From assembly GCA_946803715.1 (NCBI GenBank), contig CAMPET010000032.1, positions 42,080 to 106,079 of the forward strand: DNA of 64,000 nucleotides. Reading direction: 5' to 3'. Position 1 is the first letter of the stretch; each line of letters opens with the position of its first letter. Positions 1-11,742 of this stretch are shown here, piece by piece. The position numbers were made by a program, and so were the translations under genes. This DNA is from Beroe ovata (lineage: Eukaryota > Ctenophora > Nuda > Beroida > Beroidae). The notes under the pieces were generated by a model. That model was not told the DNA's origin. It saw nothing but the letters and a program-made list of their open reading frames with translations, and ran no database searches.

Positions 1-14
1 TTAGCCTGTTTCAG

Positions 15-1271
15 GGGGATTGATGTGTTTGATAGTGATCGGTTCAGCCCATTTCAAGTGCAACCCTGACAACATTGCCACACCCATTGCCGCTAGTCTT
101 GGAGATTCAGTGACATTGGGAATACTGTCTGTTACTGCAAACTTGTTATTCATCATATCGGGTGAGTTCGATTCGTCTTGATGAACTTGGTAGAACGCTT
201 AACTTTGTAGAACTCACATTCACAAGTCTCAGGACCCATTATCCGATTCAATCACACGACTGTAGCTGTACTGCATCACCACATTTTCATATTGAAACAA
301 ATACTGCAGCTCTACACTGTACACTCCCACCATCCATTTCTCTCCCTCGTGCAGATGCCGAGTTACAGCGAGTGTTGTGCTGCTTGGTGATAGCCTCGTT
401 CCTCGCCATCATTCCTCCCCTCCTCATTTACTCTTGGAGGAACAAGTACGCCAGACCGGCCGTCCTGCAGGGCTGGGGTCCGATACTCCTAGCTATGTTT
501 ATATCCAGTGGAGTTGGGGTTATCATGAGCAGAGTGGCTGAGACGTATCAGAAAACTGTGGCGTTCCTTCCCATTATCAACGGTTTGGTCTTCATGATTG
601 ATATAGCTGTGCAAATTTCTCCCTTAGTTACCATAGGGATTGAGGAACACATCATAGTAATCTCCTATACCAGGTATTGGGGGAAATTTGGCCGCCATCC
701 AAGCCAGCAGGCTCTCCACACGATATAACTTGACTGGGTGTATTGATCTGTCTGAGTACAAAACCTCGCTGTTCCTCCTGTTACTTACAGTTCCCGGTCA
801 TGGGGTTTTTCTCGGGGTTAAACACTGGATAGATGGGGCTGGCATGGGCTCGCCTTTCTACCTGGCTTTCTTCTGCAGTGCTATCATTCAGGTAGTTACA
901 GGCGTGATGAGGCCGCTGTATAATCACATTGTATTGTGTATGCTCATTTGCTGTGTTTATGGGTTGTTATGTAATGGGATGTGCTGTATTATATTGGTTG
1001 TCATGTGCTGTCATGGCCATGGGCCGTCTCATCACAGGATCTCAATGATCACTCACAATCACATAGCGCCACTGATCCCCCTCCCTCCCCCCTGCAGGTC
1101 TCAGTGCTACTGACGATGAGTTACGTGATGATACTTCTGTCACCCTACATCAGGGACATGGACCCTGACCTCTACTCCATCCCCCTTCTTACCGCTCTCG
1201 GGGACTTCCTCGGTACTGCACTCCTCGCACTCTCAGTCGATATCCTGGACACAATTGGTCTATACCAGTGA
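15..1271 (+). CDS. SLC41-type magnesium transporter (MgtE family), C-terminal part
   Basis: Integral membrane Mg2+ carrier or exchanger of the SLC41/MgtE family, expected in the plasma or mitochondrial membrane. Only the last four exons are present: 15-161, 355-582, 674-891 and 1098-1271, with GT-AG borders and compatible phases. The translation carries the family signature CNPDNIATPIAASLGD, then FLPIINGIGGNLAAIQASR split across the 582/674 junction, and near the end a second aspartate-rich loop, IPLLTALGDFLGTALLALS. Long hydrophobic stretches lie between these motifs. The order matches the second MgtE repeat of vertebrate SLC41A1-3, so the missing N-terminal half should lie upstream of the window. 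The stop is TGA at 1269-1271. The paralogue (A1, A2 or A3) cannot be decided. The next gene converges on it from the other strand. Confidence 0.9.
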
Positions 1272-2550
1272 TAATTGGGCGACGAGATTTCTGATAGAAA
1301 TAGAAACTGATACAGTACACAGTTCGGAGCAGCTATGACCTGTATGATAGTGACACTGACAGATTTAACTATCAGATAACCATAATGTCTTGCTTTTAAC
1401 TGATTAAATTGACTCATGAACGTATTTCTCCGATTTCGCTGCATGAAAAGTAAATGAAGCTTAGATTTGATGAAAAGTAAAACTTATTTTGCTCTGTTTG
1501 AACTGAAAGTCAAAATTTACTGTTGTCGTCAATTTGTTGCAGTGCGACGTTATCCATCGACTGAATTGATAGATTATTAAACCATCATTTATCTTTGATG
1601 AATTGCAGAAGTGTAAATCGAAATTTTATGAGGATGTATTGTTGTTTATATTGCTTCGATGATATATGACTTTGGCTTTGCTCCGATTCGAAGATGAATT
1701 CTTGAGTTTTGTTGACCAATTTGATGCAATGTGATTAGGCTATCAACTTCTGTGACAGAGTGGTCTGCACGGAACCCCACGGTTTCGATTCCTTGTTTAA
1801 CATGCCGTACAGCAAGGATCTTCACCGTGTTCGCCAGGCTACTGCTAGGCACATAACCACTCTGTCTTGACCAAATAATTTGATATTTTTCTGGTGCTGC
1901 ATAAGAGGGGTTGTATAAGACGTGGTTTTATAAGACGGGGCTGTTAGAGTCGAGCTGTGAGTGTGTAAAATTGAGATTTTGGAGAAAAGAGAAAGTAGAA
2001 ACGTTCTTCAAGTCGAGCATCCCACTTTAAACAAAAAATCGGAACATTGAACATTACAAATCAATATCAGAATCGTCACTCAAATATGAGTAAACACTGT
2101 TGCACATGATGATATTGTCAAAGTGATCAATATCATGAATAAAGTCGTCAATTATAGGAACATAAAAGTTGACACACGGTCAGATAAGATTAAGAGTCTA
2201 GTTATCTCCTTCGTCTCGTATCAGTATCACTTTTATCTTTTGAACATACTTAACTGGAAATATATCAACTAAATTCAAACACATAAAACTGACATCAAAA
2301 AACCATAATTATAACTCAAAGCTGTATTATCAGCCGTAAGAAGTAGTAGCATACTTAAATCAGAACTATTATAGACATACGTTGATATACACACACACAC
2401 ACTCACAGTCACACAGTTCACGTTGCATAGAATTAGAACTAGAAGAAATTCGGTAAAACGTCCCCCTTGTCTTCATTGACCAGCCTCGATATTCTTCTTC
2501 GTGATCAGAATAAAATACTCTTGATACGACATTTCCTTGTGCTTCCATTT
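1272..2550. other. Convergent intergenic region, SLC41 / EEA1
   Basis: About 1.28 kb between two converging stop codons, so it should hold both 3' UTRs. It is AT-rich. I see no conserved coding exon. It contains a possible tRNA-like repeat (about 1745-1855) and a short CA run near 2388-2402. Confidence 0.6.
1745..1855 (+). repeat. Possible tRNA-like (SINE-type) repeat fragment
   Basis: On the + strand, tgacagagtggt resembles a tRNA A box. About 30 bases later ggtttcgattcc resembles a B box with one extra T. The following text (cgccaggct, then acataaccactc) recurs in altered form at about 44040-44085. Two box-like motifs plus a second partial copy suggest a dispersed Pol III-derived repeat, but the match is loose and no tail is defined. 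Confidence 0.25.
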
Positions 2551-5500
2551 TCAAGGATTTAGTTCCCTATTGCACGGTCCACAGACCCGTAACTTGGCTT
2601 TGCTTGACGGCGTCGAGCTACGGTATTTTGTACACGTATCACAGAATATACCTGAAATTTAGAGTTTTACTTTTAGCAGCTTTGGAAAATTGCGATTTTG
2701 GGGATGCGACTCATTCCACCTCCGACATTAGTAACACTAGATTAGGTGGAAACATCTAACTACAGACTATAACTGACCTCCACAATTTCGACAATGATGC
2801 TTCCTTAACGATACTCCGAATTCCTTGTCGCACGTTGTACACGATGTAACAACCGAGTCATCCTCCCATCTAAAAGGGGGGGGGACTGTCATGGGATCAA
2901 CAATCAAATGAATAAAATGATGAAATGAGCCAGAATTATGTGCAGTAATATTAAATTAAATGATTAGATTCAAGATTGATGAACTTACTTTCTGTTCATT
3001 TTCTTCTCCTGCTGATATAGGAGATGTGAATGCTCCTGTGCTATTTCATTCAGTGTAGTCTGAGTTTTCTCTAGATCACCGGTTAATCTTACAATCTGAT
3101 CGTGTAACTCTTTATTCCTCTCCTCAGATTCCATTACACTGCAGACGGGGGGACGGGGGGTGTGAGGAAAACACAAGCAATTCAACCCCAGCATGAACTT
3201 AGGAGAGTTGGTCACACAACCATTTCACATTTACCTCTTCTGGAGTAGTTTCCGTTCGTCCATGAGGTTTTCAATCGTAACTTCACTGATGTTTGCCTTC
3301 CCGTATAGCCTCTCATTTTCCTTACTAAGTTCTTCGACCACGCCCTGTTTTTGAGAAGGCACTTAATCTCAAACTTATCCAAAAAACAGTTGCTACTCAA
3401 ATTACAAAGTGAACCGCCGTTATCCCACGAACCTGCGAATCTCTGAGTTTCTGTCGGGAACTGCACAACTCATTGTCGAGCCTCGCGGCCTCGGTTTCAT
3501 GCTGCTTACTGGCACTCATCATCTGGTCCTTCAAATTATCGATACGGATCTCGGCGGATCTCTGACAGGGATGAACGTGACATCTTTTTAAAAAATAGAC
3601 AATAGAATGGTGATTTCACGACCTGAGCTTGCCTATAATTAGGGATCACCAACAACAACTGTACTCACAAGAGCTTCTTGATGTTTCTGAGTAAGGGTAT
3701 CCATTTCGGAGCGGGACTCGCTCAGCTGTTCTTTGAGTACTGCGTGTTGGGCAGCTCTGTGAGAGAGAAAGAGGTAGATTATACTCGAGCATAGAATCTC
3801 ATGCTAAAGAGGACAAAGTACATAATGAATGACTGAATGTCCCCGTGCTGCGTGACCCAAACACTCCGCAAGCGCTGCACGGCTCCATTGAACGAACTTT
3901 CAGATGACAGAGTAAATTAAGGGGCGCACAACGTGTGCACAGGACTGAATGTATAAGATGAAGATTGAAGACTACAAGACGTTTAAAATGAAGTATTAGG
4001 ATGAATAACAAAACAAGACTCACGAGTGTTCAAGGTCATCAGTCAGTTTCTGAATATCTTCATTGAGTTTCATCTTGTGTGAGATAAGGAGGGCATTCTT
4101 GTTATTCAAGTCATCCATCTCCTGAGATGAGAATACACTTCGATAACACAGAGCTTTCTCAGAATTTAAACAACAACGATTGGTACTCAGGATAACAATC
4201 ACACATCATACTGAGAATGACAATCACACATTGCGTGAATGCGTGACCTATCATACCCTGATGTGTATCTCCGAGTTCTCCTTGAGAGTTCTCTCCGTTT
4301 CACTGAGACCCTCCTCAAGAGTCTCCTTCAGCAGAGAAAGTTCTTTTTTTGCGTTCTCCAGTGTCTTGATCTTGTCATTGCAATCTGTCAACTGATTCTC
4401 CAACATCTTTGCCTTTAGAGACGACGAATTTATTATCTCCACACTAATTTTTTTGTTCGACGAGATTATCGGATCATATTAGTAACCGACCTGTAATCTG
4501 GATACGTATGATACATACCTTCCCCTCCAAGAGGCTGGTACTCTCTTGTAGCTGTTTCCGAGTTTCGGTAAGCAAACTCTCCGTGTTCATAGCATTTTCC
4601 CGCTCCCTTTCCAAGTCAAACTCCACCACGTGGAGTTTCTCCGAGGTAGTTTCCTCCTTCTGCCGATACTCGGCCACATCGGCTATCAGTTCTACCAGAC
4701 GGTCCTTCTGGGTGTCACGTTCTGCTTCCAGATCCTGCAACAACGGTAAATTCTTACATCGGTGAGTATGAATTCCGTACAGACTAGTCTGCAGCTGTCA
4801 CTGAGGTTGAGTGCCATAGCACAGATTCGGTTCGATAGGAAGTTGCTTGTGGGAAAATTGCAACTAATATTGAGGCAGGGATTAGGTACTGAGCAGAGTG
4901 GCCATGTGCTAACCTGAATCTGCATGTGAGACTTGTTGAGTTTACTCTCATAGTTCAGACACATTGTGCACGGTTTCGCCACTTCAGTCTCCAGCTTTTG
5001 TACTCTCTTGTTTAAATCCAGCAACATTTCATCCTTCTTCTCTATTCTCTTGTTGAGATCCATAACACATGAACTCGCTATACCTAGTTGCTCTTCTAGA
5101 GAGTCGTGATTCGCTTGGAGCTGATCTCTTTCTGCCATGGCGTCAGCTAGTCTAGCACTCGCACTGCTCAATTCATCACTCTGAGTCTGGAAAGATGCTT
5201 CATTTATAGCTATCTTAGTTTCTAACTCTTCAATACGTGTGTTGAGTGTTTCTTCTGTGCTGCGCAGTGTTGAAACTTCTTCCTTCAACTTTTCATAGTT
5301 TAGGGACACTTCAGAATGCTCACTACGTAGTGACGTCAGCTTGAAGTCAAGCTGATATGCTTCATCACACTTTTCCTTGTAACGCGCATCAGATTCCTTC
5401 ATTTCTTCATTACGTTCTTTCTGTGAATCTGACAATTGATTTGTTAATTCTTCAACCGATATTCTCAACTTTTCCTTCTCTTCCGACAGCTGCCTCCGTT

Positions 5501-8500
5501 CCCCCTCAATCTTCTCCAATCCATCTTGCACGCGTTTCAACTCCTCTTCCAAACTTTTCTTCTCTAATTCGATTCTGCTCAGGGAACTTGTCACTTCCGC
5601 GAGGTTCTCTCGTGCCTCAGTCAACTGCGAATCTTTCTCAACAATACTTTCCTCTAGTTTAGCAACCTTTGCAGATGAGTTGTCCGATGTTGACTGTAAG
5701 AGTGTGAGCTGCGTCTGCAATCGTGCGTTATCAGATTTGGAAGAAGAGAGCTGAGATTGAAGAGCGATGATTTCTTGTGATAGTTCGCTGTTACGGGAAT
5801 CCTTTTCTTGGAGTGATGTTTGGAAGTCGCAGAAGTTAGCTGCGAGTTGCTTCATTTCTGTGTTCATACTTTCGTCATCTTTACCAATTTGCATGTTCAA
5901 CCTGTGGCGTAAAATGTAGTATCAACACAAGAATTCTTGGCGGAACAATCATTTCCCACGCTCGGGAGTTTTGTTTTCAATTTTACTCGAATCCACGATT
6001 AGACTCTCAAGAACGCTCGTGCACAGAATGCTGATGCATCGCGCAAAATACGTTTGGCATTCGCGCGCGAAACTGTGGCACATTCTCTAACAGTTGGAAA
6101 GCGGCCAAATACAATGGAACGGAAATCCTTATATCAACACATGTAAGGTATTTGTGAATGCTTTGAGGAGAAAGGTATGTTGCTAGGCTATGCCTTAAGT
6201 CATGACACAGATGGAGTGAGCAATGTGTACTATGCAACATTGCAATATGAAACGTAATTTGATAGGCGAACATTGAAGATTCAAAACTCAAAGAAATACC
6301 CATGATGAAATGAATGCTCAAATTCGAGAAATAGTAGTTTCAGCTAATTTTACTCACTGATTTAGGGTTGAGTTGAAACCATTGAACTTCTCAAATAGTG
6401 CACTCTTTTCGTCTTCTTTCCGCTTCAGATCCTCAACTTGCCTGGGTATGATTAGAATTTATATCATGAGATGAAGCCACTACTCTGCAGTAGTCTACTT
6501 CATTATTTAGAGGGTAAGTTTAAAACGTTAAGTGATACGATTAACATTATATACTCTTGTTATTTCCAACAAAATCAATGTCATTGTCTGGTACCTCGGG
6601 AAAATTCATCTATCATGAGACCAAACTAGTACTAGTTCGAAATAGTAGTTCTTAATAAACAGGCATATCTAGCAAGATGACTGTACTAATTATACCTCTT
6701 GCACATTCCCTCTAACTCTGCTATCCGTGCATTCTGTAGTGTGATCTGTGATTCTAGCATTGTCTGTGCCATTGTACCTTGCTCTTTGGAACTGTGCAAG
6801 TGCGCAACTTCTGCTGTTAGTCTAGGTTTGGGAAGGACGAGAATCATAGGATTGATGTGATTGATGTTATTTTCATTGATCCAGCGATTTTTCAGTTTTC
6901 TCACGTTTTATTTTCGCTTTGGAAACGTTCAATGGCAGCTTCATTTTGTTCTAGTTTGGCTTCTAACCTGCGATTATGTAAAAACGTGAAATTTAATGAT
7001 CAGTATTGAATGTTCCAAATGGGTAATATTATTGTTCATCTCCACAATATAATCATATACTAACTTTTCTTTGTCCCTTTGAGAATTCTCTATTTTCTCT
7101 TTAAGAATGTTTGTCTCCTTCTCTCCAATTTCAAGGATGGAATCCATCTGAACCTGGCATTTTGCCAGCTGCTGCTTCAACACTTCCACATCGTCATTCG
7201 ATGTGCTGCAATAATAAATGGTCCGCATGGATAAGTGGTTGCATTCCGACATTCCGACATCGATATCAGCGCAGCACCATATGAATCAGCGGTTCCAATC
7301 TGAGACAAACAATTTGAATACCTCTGTTTGAGAGTTGTCTGAAGAGTCATCTGACTCTCACACAACTCCTCATTTGTTTTCTGGAGATCAGCCAAGTTTG
7401 ACTCCATAGCCGCACTCCTACTCCTTTCCTCATCAAGATCCGCACTGAGTTGGGCAACGAGAACTGACTGAGAAATGAACAAAGTGAATCATAGCAAGAA
7501 CTGTACAGTACTTTCTGTACCATGAGTAACCAATAGATAATGTACAAATGTCACGTGATTCAAAAAATGTGTTACTCGTCCCTAAAATGTGTTAATCGTT
7601 CCCACTTCAATCAAATTTAGGCTTTGTTGTTGAGTAACTTGGGGTTGAGTGCAATTAATTTGTCGTACCAAATCAGCTGCTTTTCTGCTGACAACATCCA
7701 ATTGTGCGTTACCACTTCTGTTGACACTAGCTTTCAATGCCTGCGATGTTTCTATCTGAATCCCGGTTAGTATGGTAATACAATAAGATTAATCACGACA
7801 AGCCTTGTCGGCGATTAAATCAATCAATTATTAGGTTGATCATCATACTCTTAGTGATTGGTTGGACACATACTTCGTTTTCGGCTTGCACTGCAGATAA
7901 TTCCCTCTGCAAATCAGCTGCATACCAGCTCTCCTCCTGACACATACATTGTACAATAACGAACACGTCATCATGTTGTATACATTCGGTGTATACTTGA
8001 GTACATTCATTTTACATAAATTAATCAGTGATCTTTACAGAGAAAGCAACAGGACATTAATGCCGGTTTGAACTAGCGACAACAGAAATTCCCACATCAC
8101 ACGAATTTCGGATGGTCACAAGCCACAACATACTTAAATTCCTACAATGTAACCTGTAGTGACCGCTCTAAATCCGATATTTCCTGTTTGATGAGAGCAG
8201 CTGTGTTTTCCCCGTTTGTAACCAGGGATACGGGCGTTGTTCCTCCCTCACTATCCGCAGCTTGGAAACTCGCCTATCAATAACAAGGTAGAAGTGGGTG
8301 AAACCATAGTCATCAGGAGATAGGGGACTTGTGGTGAAAGATAACCACTCACGCATCACCACTCTTAGCGGCTAGCACCACTAATCTGAACTTAAGACAC
8401 CAAAGATCCCTATTCGTCAGACTCACATGGTAATCAGTCGGAGGATGGGCCTTGATGTGGTGGTCACTCAATTCATCAACCGACTCAAAATCTCGCTTAC

Positions 8501-8805
8501 ACTCGGGACAAATGAAGCCCTGTTTTTCCTCCTGCGAGAAATGTGTCAGTGATTGAACAATGATCGTTTATCATAGTCATGCTGTGGGGCAAGTATGTGG
8601 TTATATTACAGAGAATTGATGGTAATAAAGGTAGGTAATAGGTATTAGGCAACGTCAATAAATGGGCATGGGCGAAATCTAATGAGTTCAGTCTTACAAG
8701 ATCTAACTTTTCGGTAGTTAGTATGATGAACAATGAACAATCAAATCACACATACGCACAAACCTCCTGGGGAGCCCGTGATCGGTTTAGGAACTTGTTG
8801 AACAT
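2551..8805 (-). CDS. EEA1: Early endosome antigen 1-like tether (C2H2 finger, coiled coil, FYVE)
   Basis: Rab5 effector that tethers early endosomes before fusion. Twenty exons (+ coordinates, 5' to 3'): 8764-8805, 8427-8531, 8154-8273, 7874-7936, 7669-7755, 7322-7467, 7065-7205, 6905-6967, 6696-6821, 6358-6441, 4914-5901, 4519-4734, 4257-4412, 4024-4121, 3669-3756, 3433-3561, 3235-3344, 2989-3138, 2778-2869, 2551-2651. All phases join to give 1034 residues (human EEA1 is about 1411). Residues 19-42 form a C2H2 finger (FICPEC ... HHIKAH) like the Rab5-binding finger of EEA1. About 80 to 970 is heptad-rich coiled coil. The C terminus is a FYVE domain with WEDD, the PI3P-binding [10 protein letters not shown], then [16 protein letters not shown] and [10 protein letters not shown]. 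The start MFNKFLNRS parallels the basic vertebrate N terminus. The shorter length reflects fewer heptads. Confidence in the orthology is high; a few internal splice sites were chosen by phase. Confidence 0.93.
3840..3946. repeat. Copy 1 of a dispersed GC-rich repeat (in an EEA1 intron)
   Basis: A head motif close to cgtgctgcgtgacccaaa at about 3844 and a tail motif ggggcgcacaacgtgtgcac at about 3921. The same head and tail recur near 25.97 and 26.12 kb, 45.56 kb and 48.03 kb. It lies in the intron between the exons ending at 4024 and starting at 3756. Probably a non-autonomous element; no target-site duplication was defined. Confidence 0.45.
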
Positions 8806-9207
8806 GTCTCATACCACCCTGTCACGTGATACTAGACAACTTTGTCACGTGATACTAACTTTGTCATGTACTAGAGTGAAGAGGCCAGGTTACAACAGCG
8901 AATAATAGAGAGAAAAGTGAAATATGTTTTCTATTCCTACGATAAAATGTATTGTCATACCTAGCATTCAGCACTTTGTATTTCAGTGAGTAACAACGTT
9001 ATATTTAGAAACCCTCAAAACCAAATAGCTAAGCCCTAAGGCATTAGTCAAGTTAAAATTATGAGGAAACGGTATTTCAAGACTGATGTTTTATGATCAA
9101 TCTGCTAAAAGAGAACTTTAAAAAGTTACCAACTGTAGGTATTCATTCAATAATCAAAAACAATAAAAAATATTACAAATTTTATCGAGCAACTCCGCTT
9201 TAGTAGC
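8806..9207. other. Spacer upstream of EEA1, downstream of the YqaJ gene
   Basis: About 400 bp between two genes on the minus strand. It should hold the EEA1 promoter and 5' UTR and the 3' UTR of the YqaJ-domain gene. Two tandem tgtcacgtgatact motifs with a CACGTG E-box-like core lie at about 8821-8852. No coding exon is seen. Confidence 0.45.
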
Positions 9208-11700
9208 CTACTTTAGGCCGAATCTCTGCAAATCCCGGACAACATTCTCATAGCTCCACTTATCACACAGTTTTGGGAAAAGTTTATCCACATAGAACTC
9301 TCTGAGCAGAGGTAACCGCTCCTGGACCCACTTCCTATCCAATTCAACCCGGGTCACGTGGTACAAGTTTTGTGTCCACGTGATACAATCACAATACTGT
9401 CGCTGGGAAAAGTATAGAGCTCCCTGTATCTTGGGATATATCCTGTGACGAGTTTTTACTGATACGAAACCGCTCTCATCGACATCAAGATGGAAATTCG
9501 GGTCTTTCAGAGCGATTATATCTTGCAAAGAAGATATATTCTTGTATTTGAATAGACATCTCACATCAACGATACCCTGCCCGTCTGAGAGTAATCCTGC
9601 TACACTAGCTCCAAGTATACCATCTGAACTCAACCAAATTCCACTCGGGAGAACAGTAGTCTGCTTCTCACACTCATACTGACAAACAGCCTTGGCGGTG
9701 TGATCCTGAGTTAGTTTAGCCACTTTGGTGTTAACCATGTAATACTCCGACATTATGCTCTTGTAGAGGGACATGGGGTACGAGTCCCGCTGTATAGCAT
9801 TGAGAACTAGATGGAACGAGCTGGATGTGAGTCGGTGTTCCCTCATGGTTACCCATAACCTGGACGGGTTTCTGTCTAGAGGTGAGGAGGTGAGTGCAGC
9901 TATCTTGACAATCTCATCATCACTTAGCACAGGTAGATCACTCAGTATCAGCTTCCTTTCCCGGTGTCCTTCCTCCCCATCTCCACTCCCCTCATCCCCC
10001 TCCTCAATCCTCACTCCTTCCTCCCTCTTCCCCCTCCTTTCCTCCGCGAGCCGCACTTTCCTCTCCACTCTCTTCTCCTTTGCATCACGTGCTATCTTTC
10101 CCAGCTCAGCCACCACCTCTCGATACCCCTCGTGAAGTGACCGTTGCTCCTTACTGCCTATTACCCGGGGTAAAAACTGCGAGAAGTAAAAGTGGATGAG
10201 CTTGTGGAGGCATGCCTCCCAATCGGGGTCTCTGTCTATACGGAGTATGTACGGGTCACAGAGCGGAGTCCAGATACAGAAATCACAGTACTCCCGGTCG
10301 ATGATGTACAACATCCCTTGGATCTGAGGAGATTTCTCATGGGTATAATTGGGAATGGAAAATATAATCCTATTTATATCCTTCACTGCAGTACCTACTT
10401 GGTCATGATCTCATTAAAACTGAAAATAGAATCCACAGACAAATCACAACATGATCAAAATTGTCTCGCACAAGATACTTATCAATTCCATTGTAAAGTA
10501 AAATCATAAACGTGAACTATGTTGAAGCTGTTTTCTACCTGATGGTAATAAGCATGGTTCTTGCTAAGATTCACCACCCCCTCACTGTTCCTTTTCAGAT
10601 AGAACTTGGGATCGTGATCAATGGCATGTTCCACTGTGGTGTCTCGCAGTGTGTACGGACACTTGAACTCTACTATTCCCCGGTTATCGGGTAGAAGACC
10701 GTCTGGTGACGCACCGAGAATACCGCTAGAGTGTAGCCAAAGTCCACTAGACTGTACTGACACACCTGGCGTAGTACGATATTATGTCACAATAGCATTT
10801 CATGGGTGATAAAATCGTCTGCAAAGTTATTATCCGGAAAATAAAAACACTGATATGAATTGCTACACTGACCGGTGAGTTTTTCGTATGCTAGTTTCGC
10901 ATTGATCTCATTGTCCAGCCCCCACCTTATAGGAGCGACATGTGACAAATCAGGGTTCATGTTCATCAAGCTCCTGTAAACATGATCGGGAAATTTCCCT
11001 GAGTCTATGGCCCGAAGTACGACTCCGAACATGCTGGCGGTGATACGCTTCTCCCTCAACAACCGCCATATATTGGGCGACGCTGTGGCTGCAGGGGCCG
11101 AATTTTGGTCCTTCGTTATGTCGGCTATGTGGGCTATGAAGTCCGGTGATATTTCCTCCAGAGACGGGATGTCTGAGAGTAAATCTCGAGTTTCTGATAA
11201 GGTTTCCGTTATGGAAAGGGATTGGGAGTGGATGATATCATCTGATGTGAGATCTGGATTCGTCCGTATATTTTCCTGGTTACCAACATCGCGAGTAGAG
11301 AGATCGACCGCAGTGGTTGCCGTTTGAGTGGTTGATATGTCAGTGGTTGCTGTATCGGTGTTCGCTATGTCAGTAGTTGTAGGAGACCAGACAATTCCAG
11401 TAATTCCTCCAAATGTCCCCGATATCTCTTGTGATTCTGTGTAACTAGAATATTAGTGCTATTCGTGGGACAACCACAAAAACACGGACAAACGGACACA
11501 CACACACACACACCTACAGACNTTGTATTTGCTTACTGTCACCTTGAGGTCTTGAGGAGTATAGTAACTGTAATGTTTATGTATGACAATTATAAAATTA
11601 AAATTTGATCGATCATCGAAGAAGATGGCTTGTTTGACTTTGACTTTAGTAACATTGAACATGCAAATGGCAACAGATTCAATTTGGGTTCAATTTCAAC

Positions 11701-11742
<42 letters not shown>

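Noticed and set aside
9773-10135. Ser-rich open frame on the plus strand
   Set aside because: Antisense to the acidic linker of the YqaJ protein; its composition is the mirror of that coding strand.
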